Made by a program: the position numbers and the translations under genes. A stretch of 64,000 bases of DNA from CAYSCZ01 sp051155775 (GTDB taxonomy: Bacteria; Bacteroidota; Bacteroidia; Cytophagales; Cyclobacteriaceae): positions 1 to 64,000 of the forward strand of contig DAXETV010000002.1 in assembly GCA_051155775.1 (NCBI GenBank), in the 5' to 3' direction. Of the stretch, positions 10,154 to 19,295 are shown in pieces; position 1 is the stretch's first letter, and every line of letters begins with the position of its first letter. Below the pieces are notes generated by a model, which saw only the letters and a program-made list of their open reading frames with translations, did not search any database and had not been told where the DNA came from.

Positions 10154-10161
10154 TACATTTG
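10154..10161 (+). promoter_or_regulatory. TACATTTG element (Bacteroidota -7 type) overlapping the truA start
   Basis: The octamer matches TAnnTTTG, but its last bases form the only plausible truA start codon (TTG at 10159), and no TTG -33 box sits at the usual ~20-bp spacing. It may therefore be coincidental, or the transcript may be leaderless or start further upstream. Confidence 0.3.
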
Positions 10162-10905
10162 CGGTACTTTATAGATTTATCTTACAACGGATCGGCATTT
10201 AATGGCTGGCAAACACAACAAAATGCGACTGGCATACAGGATGAAATTAATGCGGCGTTATCGAAAATAGTAGGTGAAAAAGTTGTTTGTACCGGGAGTG
10301 GAAGAACTGACACCGGAGTTCATGCGATTATGCAAATAGCACATTTTGATGGTCCAGAGAATATTAACATCCCTAAAATAAGATTCCAACTCAATGGTTT
10401 ACTTCCTAAAACAATAGCGATCAATGAAATATACCCGGTTAAAAATGATTCTAATGCAAGGTACAGTGCTATTTTAAGGGCATATTTGTATAAAATCCAC
10501 CAAAAAAAGGATCCATTTACTTTGGGCTTATCTTATTTTTTTCCACACCATCTGGACGTGAATAAAATGAATGATTGTTGTAAGCGCTTACTTCACTGGA
10601 ATGATTATCAATGCTTTTGTAAATCCAGGACCAATGTGAAATCATTCGAGTGCAATATTTTTGAAGCAAATTGGCAAAAAAATAACGACCAATTAGTCTT
10701 TAACGTTACTGCCAATAGGTTTTTAAGAGGAATGGTCAGAGCAATGGTGGGAACAATGTTAGATGCAGGCACAACTAAAATAACCGCAGATCAGTTTCAA
10801 GATATATTGGAAAGTAAATCAAGGGATAAAGCGGGCTATTCGGTTCCCGCACATGGGTTATATCTTCAGTCAGTTAAATATCCTCAGGAAATATATTTAA
10901 AATAA
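10159..10905 (+). CDS. truA: tRNA pseudouridine synthase A
   Basis: TruA isomerises uridines 38-40 in the tRNA anticodon arm. The 248-residue sequence shows the N-terminal LSYNGSAFNGWQ block (residues 7-18), the catalytic aspartate D51 in GRTDTGVHA (48-56), and the C-terminal FLRGMVRAMVGTML segment, all standard for TruA. Length is normal. The TTG start is chosen because the conserved N-terminal strand begins immediately (RYFIDL) and the next Met is far inside the protein. The stop is followed after 6 bp by an ABC-transporter gene, so the two are probably co-transcribed. Confidence 0.93.
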   Translation: MRYFIDLSYNGSAFNGWQTQQNATGIQDEINAALSKIVGEKVVCTGSGRTDTGVHAIMQIAHFDGPENINIPKIRFQLNGLLPKTIAINEIYPVKNDSNARYSAILRAYLYKIHQKKDPFTLGLSYFFPHHLDVNKMNDCCKRLLHWNDYQCFCKSRTNVKSFECNIFEANWQKNNDQLVFNVTANRFLRGMVRAMVGTMLDAGTTKITADQFQDILESKSRDKAGYSVPAHGLYLQSVKYPQEIYLK

Positions 10906-10911
10906 ACAAGT

Positions 10912-12678
10912 TTGGATAAAGAACAGTATTCCGGTAAGGTAGTCGATCTAAGTATTCTTAAAAGGTTATTTGTTTTTGTAAAGCCTTATATCGCTAAGTT
11001 TTATTTTCTTATCTTATTAACTGTATTAATTGCCCTATTGGGCCCTTTAAGGCCATTATTGGTTACTTACACCATCGATAATCCGGTTGCTCATGCAGAC
11101 TACCAGGGATTGGTAAATATGATTATGCTATTGATAGCATTATTAGTAGCACAATTTGTTGTACAGTATTTACATACATACCTGTCGGGGTGGTTGGGGC
11201 AAAATATAATCCGGGATATTAGAATAAAATTATTTCGTCACTTACAATCATTGAAATTAAAGTTTTTTGATAAAACGCCTATAGGAAGGCTAGTAACCAG
11301 GAATATATCAGATATTGAAACATTATCAGATGTTTTTACACAGGGGGTCGCTGCGATGACCGGTGATGTTTTACAATTACTGGTCATTCTGGGTGTTATG
11401 TTCTGGATTGACTGGAAGCTTACATTAATCGCATTATCCACATTCCCGATATTAATTTTTGCCACTTATTTATTTAAGGAGAAAATAAAAGAGGCATTCG
11501 GTGAGGTCAGGGCTGCAGTGTCAAACTTAAATTCATTTGTACAGGAGCACATTACAGGGATGAACATTGTGCAGATTTTTAACAGTGAGAAAAGGGAATA
11601 TAAAAAATTTGAGGAGATCAACAATGAGCACAGACAAGCCAACCTCAAATCAGTGCTTTACTATTCTATTTATTTCCCGGTGGCAGAGGTGATCCAGGCT
11701 GCAAGCATTGGATTGATTGTGTGGTGGGGAGCCAAGGGTGTGTTGCATGAGGAAACTACAATAGGCGCTTTGATAGGATTTATAATGTATGTTCAAATGT
11801 TTTTCAGACCCATCAGAATGATCGCTGACAGGTTTAATACTTTACAAATGGGTATTGTGAGTTCTAATCGAATACTGGATCTTTTAGACGATAAAAGTAA
11901 CATTGCAAATACAGGAAACTTCAAGCCCGATCAGTTAACAGGCGGAGTAAAGTTTGAAAAAGTTTGGTTTGCGTATAATGGAGAAGATTATGTACTAAAA
12001 GATATTAACCTGCAAGTTCAACCAGGAGAAACTCTTGCTCTGGTAGGAGCAACCGGTGCCGGGAAAACCTCCATAATAAATTTGTTAAGCCGCTTTTATG
12101 AAATCAGTAAAGGACAAATTCTGATAGATGGTGTGGACATCAAAGATTATGAGCTTTCGGTATTGAGAAGGCATATAGCAGTTGTCTTGCAAGATGTTTT
12201 TTTATTTTCTGATACAATTTATAATAATATAACGCTTAAGGATCCTACAATAAGTAAATCAAAAATCCAGGAGGCTGCCGAGTTGGTTGGAGCAAGGGAT
12301 TTTATTGAGAAATTACCCGGTAGATATGATTATAATGTCATGGAAAGGGGAGCAACGCTCTCGGTAGGTCAAAGACAATTGATATCTTTTGTAAGGGCAT
12401 TAGTTTATGACCCTGAGATTATTGTACTTGACGAAGCAACATCCTCCGTGGATACCGAAACGGAAGAGTTGATCCAAAATGCAATTAACAAATTAATGAA
12501 AGGAAGGACATCTATTGTAATTGCCCATCGATTATCCACTATCCAAAAAGCAGACAAGATCGTGGTTCTTGATAAAGGGGAGATAAAAGAAGAAGGACGC
12601 CACGAGGAACTGCTGGCTTTGAATGGCTACTATGCTCAATTACACAAAATGCAATACAAGGAGGCCTTGACCATTTAA
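10912..12678 (+). CDS. ABC exporter half-transporter, MdlB/YheH-like
   Basis: This 588-residue fused half-transporter has a six-helix type I exporter domain (about 20-320) followed by an ATPase domain (about 345-580). Walker A is GATGAGKT (379-386), Q-loop Q427, signature LSVGQ (483-487, Val instead of Gly), Walker B ending LDE with catalytic E508, and H-loop H539. The LSVGQRQ signature with an intact Glu matches the MdlB/BmrD/TM288-type subunit of heterodimeric exporters. The probable partner, with the complementary defect, is encoded convergently at 13224-15008. The start is TTG. Substrate unknown; drug or lipid export is typical of the family. Confidence 0.9.
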   Translation: MDKEQYSGKVVDLSILKRLFVFVKPYIAKFYFLILLTVLIALLGPLRPLLVTYTIDNPVAHADYQGLVNMIMLLIALLVAQFVVQYLHTYLSGWLGQNIIRDIRIKLFRHLQSLKLKFFDKTPIGRLVTRNISDIETLSDVFTQGVAAMTGDVLQLLVILGVMFWIDWKLTLIALSTFPILIFATYLFKEKIKEAFGEVRAAVSNLNSFVQEHITGMNIVQIFNSEKREYKKFEEINNEHRQANLKSVLYYSIYFPVAEVIQAASIGLIVWWGAKGVLHEETTIGALIGFIMYVQMFFRPIRMIADRFNTLQMGIVSSNRILDLLDDKSNIANTGNFKPDQLTGGVKFEKVWFAYNGEDYVLKDINLQVQPGETLALVGATGAGKTSIINLLSRFYEISKGQILIDGVDIKDYELSVLRRHIAVVLQDVFLFSDTIYNNITLKDPTISKSKIQEAAELVGARDFIEKLPGRYDYNVMERGATLSVGQRQLISFVRALVYDPEIIVLDEATSSVDTETEELIQNAINKLMKGRTSIVIAHRLSTIQKADKIVVLDKGEIKEEGRHEELLALNGYYAQLHKMQYKEALTI

Positions 12679-12680
12679 GT

Positions 12681-13220
12681 ATGAAATGGAGTTCGTTTTA
12701 TGTAATCATTTCTGCGCTTTCTATTATAATAATATCAATATCAGGTTACTATCTATATAATTTATTGGGTGGGTTTAAAGCGATTGAAATAAAAACTATT
12801 GAAAATATAGATTACATCATCGCAGGTCAAAAATATTATGGCCGGGCCACCAATCCTGAGATTGAAGGACTTTTTAATAATTCCAAGGATATTATCATAG
12901 ATGAGCGGCTTTCAGGAAATCTAGCCATTGTACATTATATGCATGATTCAATCCCAAATAATTACCTGCACTATCTCATTGGAGTGAGTCTATCAAAATA
13001 TATTACAGAAATACCTGCCAACTATACCATAAAAAGATTCCGGGCAAATAGCGCCTACTATGTAAAGCTGGATATGCATGCCTGGGTAAGGCCAACACCT
13101 GAAAAGATTTCAGACAAAGTATCTGATTATGCCGGAAAAGACAATGATGTGATTGAGGATTATTCTATTGAGCTATATGATTCCATTGGCAATATTTCTG
13201 TGATTTTCCCGGTTAAATAA
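12681..13220 (+). CDS. Hypothetical membrane-anchored protein
   Basis: This 179-residue protein has one N-terminal membrane segment (residues ~7-29) and a soluble domain. It begins 3 bp after the ABC-exporter stop and is surely co-transcribed with it. The soluble part has alternating strands and helices (EIKTIENIDYIIAGQKYYG, LHYLIGVSL, YYVKLDMHAW) that vaguely recall GyrI/SOUL-type small-molecule-binding folds, but I cannot name a family with confidence. It ends 4 bp before the stop of the opposite-strand ABC exporter. Confidence 0.7.
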   Translation: MKWSSFYVIISALSIIIISISGYYLYNLLGGFKAIEIKTIENIDYIIAGQKYYGRATNPEIEGLFNNSKDIIIDERLSGNLAIVHYMHDSIPNNYLHYLIGVSLSKYITEIPANYTIKRFRANSAYYVKLDMHAWVRPTPEKISDKVSDYAGKDNDVIEDYSIELYDSIGNISVIFPVK

Positions 13221-13223
13221 TTT

Positions 13224-15008
13224 TCAAACCAGCTCTTCAGAAGCAGTCTGCTTTTCATGCAATTCCTTGTAAGAACCATTCAGGGCCAACAGCTCATTGT
13301 GTGTGCCCTGCTCAATAATTTCACCATTGTTCAATACGAGGATTTTGTCAGCCAATTTAGCAGAGGATACACGATGGGAAATTATGATGGTCGTCCGGTC
13401 TTTCATTATTTTTTGCAGGCTATTAAGAATGGTATTCTCGGTTTTTGTATCAACGGCGGAGAGTGCATCATCCATTATCAATATCCTTGGATCTCTCACA
13501 ATGGCCCTGGCAATGGATACTCTTTGCTTTTGACCTCCTGATAGAGTGATACCCCGCTCTCCCACCCTTGTCTCGAAACCATCGGGAAACCGCTCTATAT
13601 TTTCTAACAGGTCTGCATCTTTAGCAGCCTGCCCCACCCGCTCTTTACCCAGGTCATAATCACCAAATAAAATATTGTTTTCAATGCTATCTGAAAATAA
13701 AAATACATCCTGGGGGATATAGCCTATCTGGCTTCTTAATGAAGATATGTCATAGTCTTCAATAGGAACATCATCAATGCTTATGCTTCCATATCTATGA
13801 TTGTAAAGCCTACAAATTAAATTTGCTAATGTACTCTTTCCTGAGCCCGTTGTTCCGATAATGGCAATCGATTCTCCAGGATTTACATCAAATGTCACGT
13901 CCCTTAGCGCTTCAATTCCTGAATCAGGGTATACAAATCCCACCCTGTCAAAAATAATTTTTCCATTAATGGGACGAGTGATATTTTTTCTGGAAGCTAT
14001 ATCTGATTTGGTATTTAAAAATTCGTTAATTCTTTTTTGAGAAGCAGCAGCCCTCTGAATGATGCTGGTGATCCAACCCAGGCTGGTAACTGGCCAGGTA
14101 AGCATATTCACATAAATGATAAATTCAGCAATATTCCCAACACTGACCACTCCATTGAAAACCTCTATCGAACCAATATATACGGTCAATATCACACTTA
14201 ACCCAATTAACCCCATAATTAATGGAAGAAATAGCGCCTGCACGTTTACCAGCTTGAGTGATTTGTCCTTGTATACATCACTTTCTTTGTTAAAACTATC
14301 AGAGACATCATCTTCTTTTACAAAGGCCTTAATAACACGAATCCCGGAAAATGATTCCTGAGCAAAAGTTGACAGGTCCGATAAACTTTTTTGAATCTCT
14401 TCGGATCGTTTATTTATGATATTATTAACGAAATAAATGCTAATGGAAAGAATTGGCAGTGGGATTAATGAATAAAGGGTGAGTTTTGGATTAATGGAAT
14501 ACATAAACGGTATGACCATCATAAATAGCGTAAATAAATTGATACCGTACATAATTGCCGGACCAATATACATTCTTACTTTACTAACGTCTTCGGAAAT
14601 GCGGGCCATAAGATCACCCGTATTATTTTTTCTGTAAAAACTTAGGGGCAACGTTTGATAATGCGCATAGATTTCATTTTTCAGATCATATTCTATATGC
14701 CTGCTCATGACGATAATTGTCTGTCTCATTAAAAACATGAATGCACCCCTCAATAGAGCAGCTATCAATATTACTACTCCAAAAACGAGGATACTATAGG
14801 CAAATACTTCATAGGATTTAGTTTTTAAATCTAACCCGGTAGTAAGGTTGTAGATATCATAAGTCCTTTCCAGCAGGTTAAAAGCATGCCTAACAACAAA
14901 CGCCGGTACAATACCAAAATAATTTGATACAATGATAAAAACAGTACCCAGTATTAAGTGAATTTTGTACTTGAGAAAATATTTATTTAAGTAGGCAAGG
15001 TCTTTCAC
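13224..15008 (-). CDS. ABC exporter half-transporter, MdlA/YheI-like
   Basis: This 594-residue type I exporter has a membrane domain (about 15-325) and an ATPase domain (about 348-590). Walker A is GTTGSGKS (385-392), Q433, signature LSGGQ (489-493), H-loop H545. The residue after Walker B is Asp (D513-D514 in LIMDDALSAVD) where active ATPases have Glu. The DDALSAVD form with canonical LSGGQ is typical of MdlA/BmrC/TM287 subunits, whose own site is degenerate. This complements the LSVGQ/LDE pattern of the 588-residue exporter at 10912-12678, suggesting a heterodimer although the genes converge. Confidence 0.9.
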   Translation of the reverse strand: MKDLAYLNKYFLKYKIHLILGTVFIIVSNYFGIVPAFVVRHAFNLLERTYDIYNLTTGLDLKTKSYEVFAYSILVFGVVILIAALLRGAFMFLMRQTIIVMSRHIEYDLKNEIYAHYQTLPLSFYRKNNTGDLMARISEDVSKVRMYIGPAIMYGINLFTLFMMVIPFMYSINPKLTLYSLIPLPILSISIYFVNNIINKRSEEIQKSLSDLSTFAQESFSGIRVIKAFVKEDDVSDSFNKESDVYKDKSLKLVNVQALFLPLIMGLIGLSVILTVYIGSIEVFNGVVSVGNIAEFIIYVNMLTWPVTSLGWITSIIQRAAASQKRINEFLNTKSDIASRKNITRPINGKIIFDRVGFVYPDSGIEALRDVTFDVNPGESIAIIGTTGSGKSTLANLICRLYNHRYGSISIDDVPIEDYDISSLRSQIGYIPQDVFLFSDSIENNILFGDYDLGKERVGQAAKDADLLENIERFPDGFETRVGERGITLSGGQKQRVSIARAIVRDPRILIMDDALSAVDTKTENTILNSLQKIMKDRTTIIISHRVSSAKLADKILVLNNGEIIEQGTHNELLALNGSYKELHEKQTASEELV

Positions 15009-15059
15009 AAGGCTTTAAAACGACAGGTTGATTAAAATGGTTATTTATTGATTATTGAA

Positions 15060-15067
15060 TACTTTTG
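15060..15067 (+). promoter_or_regulatory. Candidate -7 promoter element for leucine dehydrogenase
   Basis: TACTTTTG matches TAnnTTTG and lies about 57 bp before the preferred ATG. A -33 TTG at the usual spacing is not clear. Confidence 0.35.
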
Positions 15068-15123
15068 TTAACGGATTTTCTAGCGCCCACAACTGTTATT
15101 TGACAACATCAATAGAAACAAAA

Positions 15124-16227
15124 ATGATTGATACAGATGTAACATCCAAACAAGCCACACCGGAGATCTTTCAAACCATGGAAGATTTAGCACACGAACA
15201 AGTAGTATTTTGCCACGATAATTATTTTGGACTTAAAGCAATCATAGGAATTCACAATACGATACTGGGCCCGGCAATGGGAGGAACAAGAATGTGGAAC
15301 TATGAAAATGAGCAGGAAGCACTTAATGATGTATTGCGCCTTTCCAGAGGAATGACACTGAAATCTGCCATTGCCGGACTAAATATCGGAGGGGGCAAGG
15401 CAGTGATCATTGGTGATGCCCGAAAAATAAAAAATGAAGCACTAATGCGAAGGTTTGGCAAGTTCGTCAACAGCCTCGGTGGTAAATACTGGACAGCCGA
15501 AGATGTAAACATGACGACCAGGGATATGGAATACATCCACATGGAAACACCATATGTTACAGGATTACCTGAATCCATGGGCGGATCAGGAGACCCTTCC
15601 CCTGTTACAGCTTATGGTGTTTATTTAGGAATCAAAGCTTCCTCAAAAAAATTATACGGCACCGATTCTTTGGAAGGCAGGTCAGTGCTCGTTCAGGGAG
15701 CTGGCCATGTTGGGGGTTATCTGATCGATTATCTGATTAAAGAAAATTGCAAAGTATATATTTCCGATATTTTTAGTGATAAACTAAAGATTATCTCCAA
15801 CAAGCACAAAGTAAAAGTGATGGATCCTGACAAAATATTTGACTTTGAATATGACATCTATTCACCTTGTGCATTAGGTGGAACTGTCAATAATAAATCC
15901 ATTGCTAAAATGAAATGTAACATAATTGCGGGAGGTGCAAACAATCAGCTCGAAAACGAAAAGGTCCACGGAGCGATGCTCAAAGACAGAAATATAATTT
16001 ATGCTCCGGATTTCTTGATCAATTCAGGGGGCATAATAAATGTCTATCAGGAAAAACTGGGTAACTATAACAGGGAAAAAGTGTATAGGCAAACGGAAAA
16101 TATATATGAGGTTTGTTTGAAAGTATTGAACTATGCGGATAAAAATGATCTAACTTCGCATGAATCTGCCCTACAATTAGCATTGGATAGAATCAATGAT
16201 ATGGGCAGGCTAAAATTGCCACTTTAA
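15124..16227 (+). CDS. Leucine dehydrogenase (Glu/Leu/Phe/Val dehydrogenase family)
   Basis: This enzyme oxidatively deaminates branched-chain amino acids to 2-oxo acids with NAD+. Counted from this ATG the protein has 367 residues, the usual leucine-dehydrogenase length. It shows MGGTRMW, the substrate/catalytic lysines in MTLKSAIAGLNIGGGKAV (K80 and K92), the ADEDVN-like AEDVN, and a Rossmann motif QGAGHVGG. An in-frame TTG at 15055 would add 23 non-conserved residues and overlaps a TACTTTTG promoter element, so the ATG at 15124 is preferred. It is divergent from the ABC exporter and 10 bp upstream of nusB. Confidence 0.88.
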   Translation: MIDTDVTSKQATPEIFQTMEDLAHEQVVFCHDNYFGLKAIIGIHNTILGPAMGGTRMWNYENEQEALNDVLRLSRGMTLKSAIAGLNIGGGKAVIIGDARKIKNEALMRRFGKFVNSLGGKYWTAEDVNMTTRDMEYIHMETPYVTGLPESMGGSGDPSPVTAYGVYLGIKASSKKLYGTDSLEGRSVLVQGAGHVGGYLIDYLIKENCKVYISDIFSDKLKIISNKHKVKVMDPDKIFDFEYDIYSPCALGGTVNNKSIAKMKCNIIAGGANNQLENEKVHGAMLKDRNIIYAPDFLINSGGIINVYQEKLGNYNREKVYRQTENIYEVCLKVLNYADKNDLTSHESALQLALDRINDMGRLKLPL

Positions 16228-16237
16228 ATAAATAATT

Positions 16238-17353
16238 ATGTTAAACCGTCGGATGCTTAGGATCAAAGCGATGCAAGCACTTTATGGTTTACAACAATCC
16301 CTGGATTCTGATTATCAGTTAGGTTATGCTGCCTTAGATCATAAATTGAGTGAAATGCCCGGCGATGAAAACCCGGATATTAAAAAGAAGGCCCTTGAAG
16401 AATATACAAATACTATAAGGGGGTATAAAGAGTCAGCGTCAGAGAATTTATCATCTGAAATTTCTTCCACAATAGATGCTGCCGTAAATGACTACCGGGA
16501 AATATTTGAGCGTGAAAAGAGACATTTCAACACGCATATGAATAAAGAACTAGACTCCATCCACAAGAACTTCCTGTCATTTCTACACTTTCCGGCGGTA
16601 TTGGCAAATTATGAAAAGAGTAAAACCAGGTCTTCTTCCAATTTTCAGCAAAATAAAGGCATCTACCTGATTGAAAATTTACTGAAAAATAAAACAAACA
16701 GCTTTTCCATAAAGTGGGAAAATCACCGAGAAATCACCAAAAGTATTTTCAGGGTAATGGTAGATGATGCTGAATTTGTAAATTATCAATCAAAAAAATC
16801 TTCTGATGAGAAGAAGGATATAGAGATCCTCGAGCATCTGTTCAAAAAAGAGATGTTCAAAAATGAAGCGTTGAATGATTACATGCATCAAAAAGATCTA
16901 TATTGGTCTGAAAATGCATTCATCCTCAAGAGCTTAATAAGAAAAATGTTTAAGAATTATGTACCTGATGCCAATGAAAAAGAACGCCTGACACTACCTA
17001 CCCTGTTGATAAATGAAGAAGAAGACCTGCAATTTTTAAAGGATCTTTTTCATAACACTATCAAAAATGATAACCTTTATGAAAAATTGATTGCTCAAAA
17101 GGCGCAAAACTGGGATATTAATCGTATTGCATATACAGATAAAATTCTTTTAAAAATGGGTATTACCGAACTTATCCATTTCCCAAGTATTCCCGTAAAA
17201 GTGACCATTAATGAGTATATTGAACTTTCGAAAAACTACAGTACACCCAAAAGCAAGCAATTTGTGAACGGAATACTGGATGTTCTTTCCAAAGAATTAA
17301 AAAATAAAGGATTAGTGAAAAAATCAGGCAGAGGATTAATCGACAACAAGTAA
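16238..17353 (+). CDS. nusB: Transcription antitermination factor NusB, long Bacteroidota form
   Basis: NusB binds boxA RNA with S10 during rRNA antitermination. The start (LNRRMLRIKAMQALYGL) and the C-terminal ~110 residues (KAQNWDINRIAYTDKILLKMGITELIHFP ... SKQFVNGILD, split around conserved Ile/Pro) carry the NusB fold. Between them lie ~200 extra residues rich in Lys, Glu and Asn, so the protein (371 residues) is more than twice the ~140-residue E. coli length. Such long NusB proteins are usual in Bacteroidota. It begins 10 bp after leucine dehydrogenase and 5 bp before the YtxH gene. Confidence 0.88.
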   Translation: MLNRRMLRIKAMQALYGLQQSLDSDYQLGYAALDHKLSEMPGDENPDIKKKALEEYTNTIRGYKESASENLSSEISSTIDAAVNDYREIFEREKRHFNTHMNKELDSIHKNFLSFLHFPAVLANYEKSKTRSSSNFQQNKGIYLIENLLKNKTNSFSIKWENHREITKSIFRVMVDDAEFVNYQSKKSSDEKKDIEILEHLFKKEMFKNEALNDYMHQKDLYWSENAFILKSLIRKMFKNYVPDANEKERLTLPTLLINEEEDLQFLKDLFHNTIKNDNLYEKLIAQKAQNWDINRIAYTDKILLKMGITELIHFPSIPVKVTINEYIELSKNYSTPKSKQFVNGILDVLSKELKNKGLVKKSGRGLIDNK

Positions 17354-17358
17354 AAATT

Positions 17359-17658
17359 ATGAATAAATCATCAAATTCTTTTTTTATTTTCATTTTAGGC
17401 GCAATCTCAGGAATCGTAACAGGCCTGCTGTTCGCACCTGAAAAAGGCAGGAGTGTTAGGGACAAACTGAGTTACCAATTGGATAATTATAAAGAAAAAC
17501 TGGAAGACCTGATAGGTCATCTCATTAAAGGAAGAGAGGACGTGACCTCAGATGCCAAACAAGAAGGTGAAAAAATTATCCATGACGCAAAGGACAGGGC
17601 AGAACAATTACTGGATGATGTAAACGATCTTATTGGACAAATAAAAGATCGTAAATAA
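17359..17658 (+). CDS. YtxH-domain protein
   Basis: This 99-residue protein has an N-terminal membrane segment containing the YtxH signature (FILGAISGIVTGLLFAPEKG, residues ~10-29), followed by a charged amphipathic helix with heptad character. These proteins are gas-vesicle/stress-related small membrane proteins of unknown function. It lies between nusB and the isocitrate dehydrogenase gene with 3-5 bp gaps, so it is in the same operon. Confidence 0.85.
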   Translation: MNKSSNSFFIFILGAISGIVTGLLFAPEKGRSVRDKLSYQLDNYKEKLEDLIGHLIKGREDVTSDAKQEGEKIIHDAKDRAEQLLDDVNDLIGQIKDRK

Positions 17659-17661
17659 CCA

Positions 17662-18660
17662 ATGAGAAAAATCACCCTCATTGAAGGAGATGGGATCGGA
17701 CCGGAAATAACTGAATCAGTAAAAAAGATATTTCAGGCAGCTGAAGTTGCTGTAAAATGGGAACCATTGAACGCGGGTGAGGAAACTTATACTAAAACCG
17801 GAGAACTTATCCCAAAAGCCCTTATCAGTTCACTAAGGCAAAATAAAGTTGGACTAAAAGGTCCAATAGCAACTCCGGTGGGTCATGGCTTTAAAAGTGT
17901 CAATGTACAACTTAGGCAAATATTTGACCTCTATCAAAATGTCCGCCCTTGTAAAACCACCTCAGGTATCATCAGTAAGTATGCTAATATTGACCTTGTT
18001 ATTTTTCGGGAAAATACCGAAGGCTTATATGCAGGTTTGGAATATTATGACGATCGACTGGAAATAGCGGATTCTATAGCTCGCATCAGCAGAAAAGGAT
18101 GTGAAAAGATCGTAAGAGCCGCTTACGAGTATGCAGCACTCAACGGACGAAAAAAAGTCACACTGGTGCATAAAGCTAACATCTTGAAAGAAGGTGGCAG
18201 TGTGTTCATCAATGAAGGTGAAAAAATTGCTGGGAAATATCCGGATATTGTATTTGAAAAGAAAATAGTGGACAATATGGCCATGCAACTAGTTATGCGC
18301 CCGGAAGCATATGATATAATAGTGACAACAAATCTTTTTGGTGATATTTTATCAGATCTGTGTGCCGGTCTGGTGGGTGGCCTTGGGGTAGTGGCAGGAG
18401 CAAATATCGGAGATGATTTAGCTTTATTTGAAGCTGTTCATGGATCTGCACCTGATATTGCAGGTAAAGGCATAGCTAACCCTACCGCTCTATTGCGCTC
18501 CTCTATTTTAATGTTACAATACATTGGCATGGATGATAAAGCCAGCCTGATTGATAAAGCACTGAATGAAACTTTAAAAATTCAGGAAGAAACAACCGCT
18601 GACCTGGGAGGAAAAGCTTCAACTACTGAATTCACTGACAATATTATTCGAAAACTATAA
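17662..18660 (+). CDS. Isocitrate/isopropylmalate dehydrogenase family protein, probably NAD-dependent isocitrate dehydrogenase
   Basis: This 332-residue beta-decarboxylating dehydrogenase has EGDGIGPEI (8-16), the substrate-binding SVNVQLR segment, RENTEGLYAG, the catalytic region TLVHKANILK, and the metal-binding DNMAMQLV and NLFGDILSDL motifs, then GSAPDIAGKGIANP. The S-x-N-x-x-LR active-site pattern and RENTEGLYAG fit the isocitrate/homoisocitrate subgroup better than LeuB, and no leu genes surround it. Expected reaction: isocitrate to 2-oxoglutarate in the TCA cycle with NAD+. It is probably the last gene of the leucine dehydrogenase-nusB-ytxH operon. Confidence 0.85.
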   Translation: MRKITLIEGDGIGPEITESVKKIFQAAEVAVKWEPLNAGEETYTKTGELIPKALISSLRQNKVGLKGPIATPVGHGFKSVNVQLRQIFDLYQNVRPCKTTSGIISKYANIDLVIFRENTEGLYAGLEYYDDRLEIADSIARISRKGCEKIVRAAYEYAALNGRKKVTLVHKANILKEGGSVFINEGEKIAGKYPDIVFEKKIVDNMAMQLVMRPEAYDIIVTTNLFGDILSDLCAGLVGGLGVVAGANIGDDLALFEAVHGSAPDIAGKGIANPTALLRSSILMLQYIGMDDKASLIDKALNETLKIQEETTADLGGKASTTEFTDNIIRKL

Positions 18661-18714
18661 TCCTTTATCATTCGTTTTACTCAAATCTGATGTTTCGGTT
18701 ACGTTAGATATTTT

Positions 18715-18722
18715 TACTTTTG
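18715..18722 (+). promoter_or_regulatory. Candidate -7 promoter element for the DUF1573-yajC-ybbR-coaE operon
   Basis: TACTTTTG matches TAnnTTTG and lies 28 bp before the ATG at 18751 in a 90-bp gap that separates two operons. The -33 region is not convincing. Confidence 0.4.
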
Positions 18723-18750
18723 TAAATTATGTAAACCATAAATTTGTATC

Positions 18751-19290
18751 ATGAAAAAAATAGCGATTTATCTTATCTGTCTAGCTGGAATTCCTTTATT
18801 GTTTACAAACTGTACGAACAAGGAACTCGAAAAAAGGATTGCAAAACTTGAAGGAAGAGTAGCACAACTTGAAAATGGCGGTACTTCCAGAACTCCGGGA
18901 ACTATCGAAAGCAAAACCACCAGTAATATTGCTTCAGTTGAGGAGGTTCCTTCGGGGCCATTACCCGAATTTGAATTCGAAGAAGAACAACATGATTTTG
19001 GGACCATCAATGAAGGGGATATCGTTGAACATACCTTCTCTTTCAAAAATACTGGGGAAGCGCCATTGATTATATCAAAAGCAACCGCCTCATGTGGATG
19101 TACAGTACCCAAATGGCCACAAGAACCTATACCTGTTGGAGGTGCAGGAGAGATTACCGTGAAATTCAACAGTAGAAACAAGCCAGGCGTACAAAACAAA
19201 ACAGTAACCATCACAGCCAACACTGATCCGAAAATTAAAAGGTTGAGAATTAAGTCTACCGTTACTCCTAAATCTGATCAACCTTCTTAA
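18751..19290 (+). CDS. DUF1573-domain lipoprotein
   Basis: This 179-residue protein has a lipoprotein signal ending LFTNC (Cys 21) and a short coiled coil (ELEKRIAKLEGRVAQLEN) that may trimerise. A DUF1573 domain (about 75-175) is recognisable by HDFGTINEGDIVEHTFSFKN, the ASCGCTVP motif and VKFNSRNKPG. DUF1573 is an Ig-like (ASPM-SPD-2-Hydin type) fold common in Bacteroidota; its function is unknown. It heads an operon with yajC, the YbbR protein and coaE. Confidence 0.9.
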   Translation: MKKIAIYLICLAGIPLLFTNCTNKELEKRIAKLEGRVAQLENGGTSRTPGTIESKTTSNIASVEEVPSGPLPEFEFEEEQHDFGTINEGDIVEHTFSFKNTGEAPLIISKATASCGCTVPKWPQEPIPVGGAGEITVKFNSRNKPGVQNKTVTITANTDPKIKRLRIKSTVTPKSDQPS

Positions 19291-19295
19291 AAAAT

